Shown here piece after piece: positions 1 through 8,979 of a DNA stretch of 64,000 nucleotides. The translations under genes and the position numbers were made by a program. The notes under the pieces were generated by a model, which saw nothing but the letters and a program-made list of their open reading frames with translations, ran no database searches and was not told where the DNA came from. The stretch's first letter is position 1, and each line of letters begins with the position of its first letter. Where the stretch lies: the NCBI GenBank assembly GCA_038316335.1, contig JBBQAM010000003.1:1-64000 (forward strand), in the 5' to 3' direction. The DNA comes from JALHST01 sp038316335. Lineage in GTDB: Bacteria > Bacteroidota > Bacteroidia > Flavobacteriales > Flavobacteriaceae.

Positions 1-2448
1 CCCATCTAAAGCATCGGCAATATAATCGGTATTGAAGACATTGTTCATGCGACCAATGATAGTAGCTTCGAAGCCCCCCATATCAAACCCATAACTAATA
101 CCCGCGTCGAATAGGCCATACGAAGGCGCCTTCCAAGATTGGGGTATTCCTTCGGAAGTTCTACCGGTCGGCTCAAAATCGGCATAATAATTATCATAGT
201 AATTATAATCCAAAAGTAATCGGGTTCGATCGAAAAACTCGTAATTTAACCCAAGGGCCATAGTAGTTTGGGCTGCGTCGCCCACTTTTAATCCATCTAT
301 AAATACATTGATAGGATTTCCTACTGGGTTATTAGCATCATCATATACTTGGGCATTTTCAACATTGTTGGTCCATTTCCAACTTCCTAAAGACATCATT
401 CCTGTTAATGAAAGTTTCGAAACGGGTCGGTACATAAAATCAACCTCTATCCCTTGGTGAAGGGCATTGACCCCAAGTAGGTTTACAAAATAATCGATTC
501 CCCCGACCGAAAAATTGTCGGTGAAAGTACGGTCGTTCCAAGCGGTCCTATAGATATTGACATTGGCCGATAAAACGCTGCTACGGTACCCATAGCCTAT
601 TTCAGTGCTGAATATTTTTTCATTTACGGCATCGGCATTGATATGTTCATTATCAAAATTAAGGAAGACCGCATCGAAACCGGGTGCTCTTTCAAGATAG
701 CCGATATTGAAAAAAACGTTGTTATTTGCATCCAAGTTGTAATTAGCGCCCCCTTTTACACCATAACTGGGGAAATTGAAACGGTCGGTTTCCTGCAATG
801 GATCATCATTTAAATAATTAAAATAATCAATTCGTCGATAGGAGGTATTGGCGAAATTGGCGGCTACAAAAGCGGATAAATTATTCTTGGTGTACTCCAA
901 TTGGGTGAACAATCCTTGCCAGCCAACTTTCCCTTCATCATGATAATCCCTTTTGTCGCCTACCTTAATCGTTCTATTGGGATTATTTATATCACTGTTA
1001 TCGATAACATATGCACCCCCTAAAAGATCGGTCAATTCAGAAAAGTGTTTTCCGGTATACGTACGTAAATCAACTCCGGCCATCAAAGCTAGGTTATCAG
1101 ATAGATCGTTCTTATAGGTAGACAATAACCCATACCACTCATGATCATTTCTAGAAGCCCTTAGATAGGCGGCGGCTTCAAGACCTTGATTACCTCGGTC
1201 CCTGTTGATTGCCACGATGTTGTCAAGATCAACGGGCTGATCGTCACCACCTAATCGAACATTGAATAAACTATAATCCCCTGCTGTTCCACCTCCTCCA
1301 CCAGTCCCGGAAGAAGCATAAACCGCAGTAGATAAAAATGATTTATCATTGATATTCCAATAATGGTTCAAAGAGGTTTGCGGCTTAAAATAAAAGTTGT
1401 CCTCAATATTGACCACTTGTCCATTTTTGATACCCCAATCCGGATTAAATTTAATTCCGCTTTCGGCATCCCGATATTTGGCGATTGAGCTTCTATTTTG
1501 CCGTTGCCCGTGCCGTTGCGGAGCGCCAAACGACGTTAAGGATAATGTATGATGGTCGTTGATTCGCTTTGAGATATTTACAAAATAGTTATAGCCCTCG
1601 AATTCGGTACCGTCAACATATCCGTTTCCCTTGGTTTTTGAAGCGGACACAGTAGCGGCAAAACCATTGTCCATGAGTCCGGTCGAAAGTGTAAAACCAT
1701 ATTTTTGGTATCCATCATTACCAACTCCGGTATATACATTGCCACCTTTTTCGACATCGGTCGATTTGGTCAAGATATTGATGGTTCCACCAACCGAAGG
1801 TACTGCAACTTTTGAAGCCCCGAGGCCCCTTTGTACTTGCATCGTGCTGGTAACATCGGCCAAACCGGCCCAGTTACTCCAATATACAACGCCATTTTCC
1901 ATGTCGTTGACTGGGACGCCATTGATCATCACGGCAACGTTCACTGAGCTGAATCCCCGTAAATTGATCCGGCCATCGCCAAAACCTCCCCCGGATTTTG
2001 TGGCATATACCCCTGGTGTGGATTTCAGGATCTCTGGAAATTCCTGTGTCCCTAACTTCAATTCGATATCGGCTGCCTTAACCGTTGATACGGCTACCGG
2101 AGTTTGACGGTCTACAGCTACGGATGATATTAGAACCACTCCTTCCAATTCCTGTGAATTGGATTGCAAGCGTATAATTCCCAAATTGCCCATTTTCCGA
2201 TAATCGACATTTTGGGCTGTGAATCCTATATATGATATCACCAAAGTACCTGTGTTATTACTAACTTCTATGCTGAAATTACCATCAAAATCAGTAGCAA
2301 CACCAGTGGTTGTGCCTTCGATCACGACGCTAGCCCCTGGTAATGGGTCTCCCGAGTCGCCATCTAAAACGGTGCCAGTCAAGGTTCCTTGTGAAAATGC
2401 AAATGCGGAACATAAAATTGCCGCCAAAACAAAGTAAATTTTTCTCAT
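1..2448 (-). CDS. TonB-dependent outer-membrane receptor (C-terminus beyond window)
   Basis: The reading frame is open from an ATG at 2446-2448 to base 1 (816 codons) with no stop, so the C-terminus lies outside the window. It begins with a signal peptide (MRKIYFVLAAILCSAFAFSQ), followed by a CarboxypepD_reg-like beta domain (GTVLDGDSGDPLPGASVVIEG). A plug domain comes next (ILKSTPGVYATKSGGGFG, INLRGFSSVNVAVMINGVPV), then a long beta-barrel region rich in aromatic strands. The family imports a ligand across the outer membrane using TonB/ExbBD energy. No SusD partner lies on the visible side, so a SusCD glycan system is not supported and the ligand is unknown. It sits 168 nt downstream of pgi on the same strand, far enough to have its own promoter. 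Confidence 0.9.
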   Translation of the reverse strand, partial: MRKIYFVLAAILCSAFAFSQGTLTGTVLDGDSGDPLPGASVVIEGTTTGVATDFDGNFSIEVSNNTGTLVISYIGFTAQNVDYRKMGNLGIIRLQSNSQELEGVVLISSVAVDRQTPVAVSTVKAADIELKLGTQEFPEILKSTPGVYATKSGGGFGDGRINLRGFSSVNVAVMINGVPVNDMENGVVYWSNWAGLADVTSTMQVQRGLGASKVAVPSVGGTINILTKSTDVEKGGNVYTGVGNDGYQKYGFTLSTGLMDNGFAATVSASKTKGNGYVDGTEFEGYNYFVNISKRINDHHTLSLTSFGAPQRHGQRQNRSSIAKYRDAESGIKFNPDWGIKNGQVVNIEDNFYFKPQTSLNHYWNINDKSFLSTAVYASSGTGGGGGTAGDYSLFNVRLGGDDQPVDLDNIVAINRDRGNQGLEAAAYLRASRNDHEWYGLLSTYKNDLSDNLALMAGVDLRTYTGKHFSELTDLLGGAYVIDNSDINNPNRTIKVGDKRDYHDEGKVGWQGLFTQLEYTKNNLSAFVAANFANTSYRRIDYFNYLNDDPLQETDRFNFPSYGVKGGANYNLDANNNVFFNIGYLERAPGFDAVFLNFDNEHINADAVNEKIFSTEIGYGYRSSVLSANVNIYRTAWNDRTFTDNFSVGGIDYFVNLLGVNALHQGIEVDFMYRPVSKLSLTGMMSLGSWKWTNNVENAQVYDDANNPVGNPINVFIDGLKVGDAAQTTMALGLNYEFFDRTRLLLDYNYYDNYYADFEPTGRTSEGIPQSWKAPSYGLFDAGISYGFDMGGFEATIIGRMNNVFNTDYIADALDG

Positions 2449-2616
2449 TGTTCTTTATGTTTAGTTTTGTATTTGCCGCAAAAGTGAGGTATTTTTCACT
2501 TACACAGATTAAGAGAACGTTAATTAACGCCTGGACAATTTAACACAAAATTGGCATAAAAAGGAGGAAAAAATAACAAGTTATGATGTTTTATAAAGAA
2601 TTTGGAAAGTCATGGA

Positions 2617-4254
2617 TTAACGCTTAAAAGTCTGCAAGAGTCGCATTGTCGACCCATCATGATCACCGATTTCTGAATTTTGAAGATCTTTCAAAATAGT
2701 GCCCGCTAGTTGTTTTCCTAGCTCTACACCCCACTGGTCATAACTGAAGATGTTCCAGACCACGCCTTGAACGAAAATTTTGTGCTCGTAAAGGGCGATA
2801 AGGGCCCCCAGATTTTTGGGGGTAAGTTGTTCTATTAGAAGTGTATTCGTCGGCTTGTTACCTTCAAATACTTTAAATGGAAGTAATGTATCTATGTCCT
2901 CTTGCAACCCCCCAATATCTTCAAGCTCCTTACGGACTTCTTGGGAGGTTTTACCGTTCATCAAGGCCTCGGTTTGGGCAAAAAAGTTGGCCATTAATTT
3001 ATCGTTATGATCAACATCACCATGCAATGACTTTTTAAAACCTATAAAATCAACGGGGATAAGCTTCGTACCTTGGTGGATCAACTGAAAAAAAGCATGT
3101 TGTGAATTCGTACCTGGCTCGCCCCAAATAATGGTACCGGTTTGATAATCTACCCGATTTCCGCTTCTGTCGACGCTTTTGCCATTACTTTCCATAATAC
3201 CTTGCTGCAAATAGGCAGAGAACCTATTTAAATAGTGGGAATAGGGTATAATTGCCTCTGTTTCCGCATCGTAAAAATTATTATACCAGATGCTTAGAAG
3301 GGCTAGGACGATTGGAATGTTTTTATCAAATTCAGTGGTCCTAAAATGTTCGTCCATCTCATGGGCTCCGCTCAACATCGCATCAAAATTGGCATATCCT
3401 ACGGCCAAAGCGATTGATAGGCCCACGGCACTCCATAATGAAAACCGCCCACCTACCCAATCCCACATGGGGAATACATTATCTGCCGCGATACCGAATT
3501 CGGCGATTTTCTCAGTGTTCGTAGAGACCGCGGCGAAATGATCGGCAATGTCCTTGTGCGCTGCCCGCTTAAGAAACCATTTTTTAATAGTGGTTGCATT
3601 GGTCAGGGTTTCTTGTGTTGTAAACGTTTTAGAAACAATAACGAATAAGGTCGTCTCTGGATTCAATTCTTGAAGCACCTCATGTACTTGGTCACCATCG
3701 ACGTTACTAACAAAATGAATTTTTAAATGATTTTTATAGAACCGTAGGGCCTTTGTGACCATTTCAGGCCCAAGATCCGAACCGCCGATACCTATGTTGA
3801 CGACATCGGTAAAGGTTTTTCCGGTATAGCCTCTTTTTTTTCCGGATACTATGGCCTCCGTAAAAATCCTAATATGTTCTTTTACCTCAAAGACCTCAGG
3901 AATTATATTTACCCCATCAACAACAACCCGTGCAGATTTTTTTGCCCGAAGGGCCATATGCAGTACTGGCCTGTTTTCGGTCTCATTGATGATATCGCCC
4001 TTAAAATACTTTTCAATAGCATCCTTTAAATCGACCTCAACGGCCAATTGTTGTAATAAGACAAGGGTTTCCTTGGTAATCCTATTTTTGGAGAAATCGA
4101 CCATGAAGTCGTTCCAATGCAACGTCATGGTAGCAGCCCTATTAGGATCGGCGGCAAAAAGATCTTTTAGGTGCCTTTCTTTGCTATCCTCATAATTCTT
4201 TCGTAGGCTTTTCCATGCTTTGGTCGAAGTCGGATCAATGCGCTGTAATGCCAT
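2617..4254 (-). CDS. pgi: Glucose-6-phosphate isomerase
   Basis: Interconverts glucose-6-phosphate and fructose-6-phosphate in the cytoplasm, for glycolysis and gluconeogenesis. At 545 aa it has the usual length of the large bacterial PGI form. Both family signatures are visible: VNIGIGGSDLGPEMV near residue 150 and VVWNIFSYDQWGVELGK near residue 500. The catalytic region GEPGTNSQHAFFQLIHQG is also present. Its ATG lies 20 nt inside the 3' end of the upstream M23 peptidase gene, which suggests translational coupling. It is the last gene of a four-gene minus-strand operon. Confidence 0.97.
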   Translation of the reverse strand: MALQRIDPTSTKAWKSLRKNYEDSKERHLKDLFAADPNRAATMTLHWNDFMVDFSKNRITKETLVLLQQLAVEVDLKDAIEKYFKGDIINETENRPVLHMALRAKKSARVVVDGVNIIPEVFEVKEHIRIFTEAIVSGKKRGYTGKTFTDVVNIGIGGSDLGPEMVTKALRFYKNHLKIHFVSNVDGDQVHEVLQELNPETTLFVIVSKTFTTQETLTNATTIKKWFLKRAAHKDIADHFAAVSTNTEKIAEFGIAADNVFPMWDWVGGRFSLWSAVGLSIALAVGYANFDAMLSGAHEMDEHFRTTEFDKNIPIVLALLSIWYNNFYDAETEAIIPYSHYLNRFSAYLQQGIMESNGKSVDRSGNRVDYQTGTIIWGEPGTNSQHAFFQLIHQGTKLIPVDFIGFKKSLHGDVDHNDKLMANFFAQTEALMNGKTSQEVRKELEDIGGLQEDIDTLLPFKVFEGNKPTNTLLIEQLTPKNLGALIALYEHKIFVQGVVWNIFSYDQWGVELGKQLAGTILKDLQNSEIGDHDGSTMRLLQTFKR

Positions 4255-5533
4255 TTTCTTGATTGAGCGTTAGCATTTGTTTATCAACTGGTGGATTCTG
4301 AAATTCGATACAATCCAATTGGGATTTTTTAGGTGTGATATGGGCATAATAATCAGGGCGCAATGGTTCGGGCAACGGTTCGGCCAAGGGAAGTTCTTCC
4401 TTCAGGGGGTCAACCTGCTTGCCATTTCTCCAAAAACGATAGCAAACATGGGGACCAGCTGTATTCCCTGTCATCCCCACCCAACCGATTACATCGCCTT
4501 GACGCACGAATTGGCCCTTCTTGACATTCTGTTTTTTCATATGCAAATATTGGGTGTCATACGTGCCATTATGACGGATCTTTACATATTTTCCATTACC
4601 TCCTTTTCTCGTGGATTCTATTACGGTGCCATCTGCCGTAGCCATAATGGGAGTTCCAATGGGAGCAGCGTAATCAGTTCCTTTATGTGGTTTTACTTTA
4701 TAACCATAATACCGAATTCTCCTCGTGAGATTGTATCGTGACGAAATTCTACTAAATTTTACTGGAGCTCTTAAAAAAGTACGTCTCAGGTTGTTGGCGT
4801 CTTCGTCAAAATAATCGACGATTTTTTTTAGGGAATCATTTTCATAGGCAAAGGCATAGATTGGTCTGCCATTATGCTCAAAATAAGCAGCTTCAATGGG
4901 CTCAGCACCTGCATAGATACTATCATTGATATATTTTTCCCGGTATACCACCTTAAATTTGTCTCCTTTCTGAAGTCTAAAAAAATCAATGGTCCACGCA
5001 TAAATTTCCGATAGATTATTCGTAACGTTATAATCGATCCCTTGGTCTAAAATCGCTTCGGAGAGAGAAGTCTCAATAATACCGGAGGCTTCGCGCTCGA
5101 CATACTTGACCTGCTTTTTATTTTTGTAGGCCACAACACTATCCCGGAAATCGACTACAGTATAATTTATAGGATCATTTTCATAGATAAACACTTGGGC
5201 TGTCTCTGCGGTATCTTTTGATTTCAAGATTACATAAGGTTTTCCGACCCGGATCTTTCGAACATCAAAAGTATCCCTAAACGCCTCCGATAATTTTGCG
5301 ATTTTAGGATATTCTACCTTGTTTTCAATCATCAATTCGCCAAAACTGTCACCTCTACGAACAGTATCACGTTGTACCTTGAAATCGTCCAGATTAAAGC
5401 CGAACTGTTTCACTGAAACGTTTTCTTTTAAAGGTATTACCTCAGTAATTGCTTCTTCTTTCACACGTGGCGGTTCCTCTTTACAGGAAACCATAACGGT
5501 CAATGATAAAACTATGCCCCAGTATTTATTCAT
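4235..5533 (-). CDS. M23-family peptidoglycan endopeptidase, lipoprotein
   Basis: A 432-aa protein with a lipoprotein signal (MNKYWGIVLSLTVMVSCKEE, Cys at about residue 17). A long middle region of OapA/LysM-like character leads into a C-terminal M23 (LytM) domain. Metal-binding landmarks are HKGTDY near residue 285 and YLHMKK near residue 335. The last motif reads GPHVCYRFW where the canonical form is GPHLHYE, so the second His of the HxH pair is Cys. It probably cuts peptide cross-links in the periplasm or at the outer membrane. The gene starts 2 nt after the tryptophan dioxygenase stop and overlaps pgi by 20 nt. Confidence 0.92.
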   Translation of the reverse strand: MNKYWGIVLSLTVMVSCKEEPPRVKEEAITEVIPLKENVSVKQFGFNLDDFKVQRDTVRRGDSFGELMIENKVEYPKIAKLSEAFRDTFDVRKIRVGKPYVILKSKDTAETAQVFIYENDPINYTVVDFRDSVVAYKNKKQVKYVEREASGIIETSLSEAILDQGIDYNVTNNLSEIYAWTIDFFRLQKGDKFKVVYREKYINDSIYAGAEPIEAAYFEHNGRPIYAFAYENDSLKKIVDYFDEDANNLRRTFLRAPVKFSRISSRYNLTRRIRYYGYKVKPHKGTDYAAPIGTPIMATADGTVIESTRKGGNGKYVKIRHNGTYDTQYLHMKKQNVKKGQFVRQGDVIGWVGMTGNTAGPHVCYRFWRNGKQVDPLKEELPLAEPLPEPLRPDYYAHITPKKSQLDCIEFQNPPVDKQMLTLNQENGITAH

Positions 5534-5535
5534 TT

Positions 5536-6504
5536 CTATTTTACTTTTTTCTCAGGGTTAAAGATATGGTCTACCCATTGCTTACCCCAATTATTTAACT
5601 CTTGTTTTGAATAAAGTTGCGGAAAAAAAATGACTTTTTGAAAGCTTGGCGGAAGATAGTCCTTCCAATTGGTCCCCCCGGTCGCTTCTATTTGACCTTT
5701 ATTCTTTCCGAGATACCTATGGGCGGAACCCATATGCATCAATGGCCAATTCACATTGGCATTTAAATCCATAATCTTTAACGCTTTAACCAGCTCTTTA
5801 GTATGCCTTTTATCTTCGGCCAGATGTAAATATTTGTGATAGATGGTATTGTTACGAACTTGTTTGGCGATTCGTATCAAACGTGGGGTATAGCGATATT
5901 CAAATTGCTTTAAGGTCAAGGTTTTTTCTCCGGTTACGGCATCGGTGGCTCCTTTTTTCCAATAGATGTTTTCATAGAGTTCTTCAAGGTCGTTTTCTGC
6001 TGAAAGTTGATTCCGCTTATCGGGATGCACCAAATTTTCCATCGGGGTCGCATAAATCTCGATCATTCTATATTGAGCCGATTGAAATCCACTAGCCGGC
6101 AACAATGCCATTCTGTATTGAAGGAATTGCTCACGCTCCATCCCTTTGATCATAATACTAAAGGAAGAGATCAGCGCCTGGTAGTAACTATTGACCCTTC
6201 TGATTTTCTCGATGAAAAAATCAATATCCTCGGATCTATCATCTACGATCTGCTTCTGTTCATGTAGGATAAGTTTGAAATACAGCTCGGTAATTTGATG
6301 ATACATGATGAAAATCTCCTCGTCGGGGAAATAGGTCCTAGGAATTTGAAGACTAAGTAGGGTGTCGAGATGGATATAATCCCAATAGGTGAGGTAGCGT
6401 TGGTAAAGAAGTCCGTCTAAATAGGAGCTGAGATCCTGCCCTGAATTTTTATATTTTTCTTCAAGTTTGGCAATTTGGGAATCGATCTGCTCCTTTTTCT
6501 TCAT
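5536..6504 (-). CDS. kynA: Tryptophan 2,3-dioxygenase
   Basis: A heme enzyme opening the indole ring of L-tryptophan to N-formylkynurenine, the first step of the kynurenine route. The protein is 322 aa, somewhat longer than classical bacterial TDO. The substrate-binding helix FIMYHQITELYFKLILHE (about residues 64-81) matches the family, including the His that contacts the indole. The heme-ligand region MHMGSAHRYLG and the ATGGTNWKDYLPP loop are near the C-terminus, the loop altered from the classical GTGGSSG form. It lies 7 nt after the DUF3108 gene and 2 nt before the M23 gene. A second kynurenine enzyme, 3-hydroxyanthranilate dioxygenase, is at 53705-54244. Confidence 0.93.
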   Translation of the reverse strand: MKKKEQIDSQIAKLEEKYKNSGQDLSSYLDGLLYQRYLTYWDYIHLDTLLSLQIPRTYFPDEEIFIMYHQITELYFKLILHEQKQIVDDRSEDIDFFIEKIRRVNSYYQALISSFSIMIKGMEREQFLQYRMALLPASGFQSAQYRMIEIYATPMENLVHPDKRNQLSAENDLEELYENIYWKKGATDAVTGEKTLTLKQFEYRYTPRLIRIAKQVRNNTIYHKYLHLAEDKRHTKELVKALKIMDLNANVNWPLMHMGSAHRYLGKNKGQIEATGGTNWKDYLPPSFQKVIFFPQLYSKQELNNWGKQWVDHIFNPEKKVK

Positions 6505-6511
6505 GCTACGC

Positions 6512-7291
6512 TCAATCCATTATAATTTTAAATTGATGTTTAAGTCCGTTATATCCATCCAAATCTGCCTTTATAGAACCTACTGCCAAGTCGGCCCTTA
6601 TACGAATCGGTATCTTATTGTCATCGTTTGACACCCAAAGTGAAAGGCTTTCCTGTTCTTTAAATACCCGCCCCGACTGCACATACGGTCGAAATTTTAG
6701 GCATTCTACTTTTCCAAACTTTGTTTTCAATACTTCTTTTCCCAGATATTTCAATTTAAAGGGAAAGATGCCATCATCGTCATATAGCATATTGAGCTTT
6801 ATGGATTCTCCTAAAACAAGATCTTTAAATCCATAATTGTTCCTAAGATAGTAAAATGCCGAAAGCAAGTCCTGCACACTGTCCTGTAATGTAAAATTAA
6901 TCTTTTTATTGTTTTTTTTGTCATTGAGCACGGCTACGTCGTTCTTGTGATCGAAATTGATCTCAACATCTTTGGTATAACCCCCTTCATCTATTTTTCG
7001 AATAAACCGAAAGGGCCTTCCATCTCTTTTTCCAAAATAACTTTCGTAGGTGTCGTCGACCTTGAAGAAAACACTTGCCAAGCCCGTAGTCTCCCCTTTA
7101 CCAACGACATGATAGGCAGACACCCCATTGATATCAGCCGATTTTACCTGAAGGGTGGCTACGCTGGCATTTAGCCAACCATAATGTAAACGGAATTTTA
7201 GCCATTCTCCAGGGGCAAAGACCGATTCTTTTTCCTGTGCATGCAGAAAGAGACCAAAAGTTAGGAAAAGAACCGTTAAAATTTTCTTCAT
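6512..7291 (-). CDS. DUF3108 domain-containing secreted protein
   Basis: A 259-aa protein with a Sec signal peptide (MKKILTVLFLTFGLFLHAQ). It matches the DUF3108 pattern: FAPGEWLKFRLHYGWLNAS at the start of the mature protein, then repeated beta strands and a conserved ending around LSLWVSNDDNKIPIRI. The family is periplasmic or outer-membrane-associated, predicted to be beta-rich and of unknown function. It is the first gene of the operon with kynA, the M23 peptidase and pgi. The M23 neighbour makes an envelope role likely, but this is inference. Confidence 0.88.
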   Translation of the reverse strand: MKKILTVLFLTFGLFLHAQEKESVFAPGEWLKFRLHYGWLNASVATLQVKSADINGVSAYHVVGKGETTGLASVFFKVDDTYESYFGKRDGRPFRFIRKIDEGGYTKDVEINFDHKNDVAVLNDKKNNKKINFTLQDSVQDLLSAFYYLRNNYGFKDLVLGESIKLNMLYDDDGIFPFKLKYLGKEVLKTKFGKVECLKFRPYVQSGRVFKEQESLSLWVSNDDNKIPIRIRADLAVGSIKADLDGYNGLKHQFKIIMD

Positions 7292-7420
7292 AGTCGTAAT
7301 GTGGCCGTAAAATTAGTAAATGCAACCTGAATTTTATTACACTTACAATTACTTAAACAAGATTTATTCCAAAGTATTGCGCAACCAGGGATCTACAGGC
7401 AAAAACATGAGATCAGGTAT

Positions 7421-7454
7421 AAAAAAAAGCCCTGACGAAAACGTCAGGGCTTTT
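7421..7454 (-). terminator. Rho-independent terminator downstream of hppD
   Basis: A perfect 13-bp stem: AAAAGCCCTGACG (7425-7437), AAAA loop, CGTCAGGGCTTTT (7442-7454). On the minus strand the GC core is followed by eight T residues, so it best serves hppD. On the plus strand it has only four T. Confidence 0.85.
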
Positions 7455-7550
7455 CCTAAATAACCAACCAAACTTTAAATTATGAAAAACCAATACTTAA
7501 AGCTGTAAGGGAACCACCCCTTACTTCATCAAAGTTACTATATAAAATAA
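7421..7550 (-). ncRNA. Candidate terminator-linked RNA element, copy 1
   Basis: Read on the minus strand: a small hairpin (7505-7524), then TTTGGTTGGTTATT (7459-7472), then a strong terminator. The same order, with the identical 14-nt core, occurs at 43477-43580. This could be a small RNA, a processed 3' UTR or a conserved leader. Strand is inferred from the longer T tract on the minus strand in both copies. No function is assigned. Confidence 0.3.
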
Positions 7551-7643
7551 ATGCTAGAAACAGTTTTAACTTACTTTAACTATTCTATTAACAGTACTTT
7601 ATAATTGACCTGCCGAAATTGGCAATTAATTGTGAAAGCGGCA

Positions 7644-8807
7644 TTAAAGAGTACCTCGCGCAGCCTGCTCCCTTTCAATGGCCTCAAAAAGAGCCTTGAA
7701 GTTTCCGACACCAAATGACTGTGCTCCTTTACGCTGAATTATTTCAATAAAAAGCGTAGGTCGGTCAACGATGGTTTTTGTAAACAACTGCAGTAAATAC
7801 CCTTCTTCATCGCGATCGATAAGAATTCCATGTTTTTTGAGTATTTCAACATCTTCGTCGATTTCACCCACCCGCTCCAATAGATCATCGTAATAGGCTT
7901 CGGGAACATAGAGAAACTCAATCCCCCGTTCCCGCATAGCCGAAACCGTAGCAACGATATCGTCGGTAGCGAGCGCCATATGCTGTACTCCTGGGCCATT
8001 ATAAAAATCGAGATACTCTTCGATTTGGGATTTTTTCTTTCCTTTTGCAGGTTCATTAATCGGAAATTTTACGCGCCCATTCCCATTGCTCATAACCTTG
8101 CTCATAAGCGCCGTATATGCAGTGGCAATATCATCGTCGACAAAGGAGACGATTTGGGCAAACCCCATCACTTCCCCATAGAACTTACACCATGTATTCA
8201 TTTCATCCCAGCCTACGTTTCCTACCATATGGTCGATAAATTCTAAACCAACTGGATTTGGATTATAATGGGATTCCCACTTTTTGAAACCAGGCAAGAA
8301 AATTCCTTTATAATTTTTGCGTTCCACAAAGAGGTGCACCGTTTCCCCATACGTATAAATCCCGGATCGCACAACGTGGCCATCGCCATCGGCTTCCTTT
8401 TTTGGCTTCATATAGGGCTTTGCCCCGCGCTTGGTGGTCTCCTCAAATGCTTTCGTAGCATCATCTACCCAAAGTGCAATTACTTTTACCCCATCGCCAT
8501 GTTCATTAATATGTCGATTGAGTTCACCGTCTTTCTGCAAGGGTGATGTAAGTACGATTCGAATCTTTCCTTGGCGCAAAACATAGGAGACCCGATCTTT
8601 TAAACCAGTCTCTAAACCGGCGTATGCCTCCGATTGAAACCCCAAGGCCGTTTTATAAAAATGGGCCGATTGCTTGGCATTGCCAACATAAAGTTCGACA
8701 TAGTCAGTTCCAAGCAAGGGAAGAAAATCTTCGGCCTCCTTAAATATTTTTTTTAGTGAATACTCGGTATTTTTTAAATCCTTTAGATTTTTTATTTCTG
8801 CTGCCAT
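7644..8807 (-). CDS. hppD: 4-hydroxyphenylpyruvate dioxygenase
   Basis: A non-heme Fe(II) enzyme converting 4-hydroxyphenylpyruvate to homogentisate in tyrosine breakdown. The 387-aa protein has the two-domain vicinal-oxygen-chelate fold. The three iron ligands are recognisable: His in FIDHMVGNV (about residue 192), His in VQHMALATDD (about 275) and Glu in FIEIIQRKG (about 355). The C-terminal GVGNFKALFEAIEREQ helix is typical. It follows the patatin-like gene on the same strand after a 172-nt gap that holds a plausible promoter (8939-8966). Homogentisate dioxygenase is not in the window. Confidence 0.97.
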   Translation of the reverse strand: MAAEIKNLKDLKNTEYSLKKIFKEAEDFLPLLGTDYVELYVGNAKQSAHFYKTALGFQSEAYAGLETGLKDRVSYVLRQGKIRIVLTSPLQKDGELNRHINEHGDGVKVIALWVDDATKAFEETTKRGAKPYMKPKKEADGDGHVVRSGIYTYGETVHLFVERKNYKGIFLPGFKKWESHYNPNPVGLEFIDHMVGNVGWDEMNTWCKFYGEVMGFAQIVSFVDDDIATAYTALMSKVMSNGNGRVKFPINEPAKGKKKSQIEEYLDFYNGPGVQHMALATDDIVATVSAMRERGIEFLYVPEAYYDDLLERVGEIDEDVEILKKHGILIDRDEEGYLLQLFTKTIVDRPTLFIEIIQRKGAQSFGVGNFKALFEAIEREQAARGTL

Positions 8808-8938
8808 TGTATTTAAATTAATTGTGTGGGAAATAATAATTAGGTGAACCTTCGTAGCAAAAGGTCGATTACCACATGGCCCTCAAATGCGAAGTAATAT
8901 CTACACGTAGTTGTAGCATATTCGATTTATTTTACCTA

Positions 8939-8966
8939 CAAATATCGGAAAAAAATGTTCGGTCAA
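8939..8966 (-). promoter_or_regulatory. Putative hppD promoter
   Basis: On the minus strand, GATATTTG (8939-8946) differs by one base from the Bacteroidota -7 box TAnnTTTG. A TTG (8964-8966) lies 17 nt upstream. It is in the gap before hppD. Pattern match only. Confidence 0.35.
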
Positions 8967-8979
8967 GGCCTTTTTGTAC

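Larger units (their letters stand above)
7292..7643. other. Intergenic region between hppD and the DUF3108 operon
   Basis: No reading frame with coding character was found. The region holds a strong rho-independent terminator (7421-7454) and, beside it, a 14-nt string (AATAACCAACCAAA, 7459-7472). That string recurs next to the terminator at 43477-43509. A small hairpin GTAAGGG-N6-CCCTTAC lies near 7505-7524. The promoter of the DUF3108-kynA-M23-pgi operon should lie between 7292 and 7420, but I saw no clear TAnnTTTG box. Confidence 0.6.

Noticed and set aside
1..2448. SusC/SusD polysaccharide-utilisation locus
   Set aside because: The receptor has no SusD-like neighbour in view, and pgi and envelope genes flank it on the visible side.
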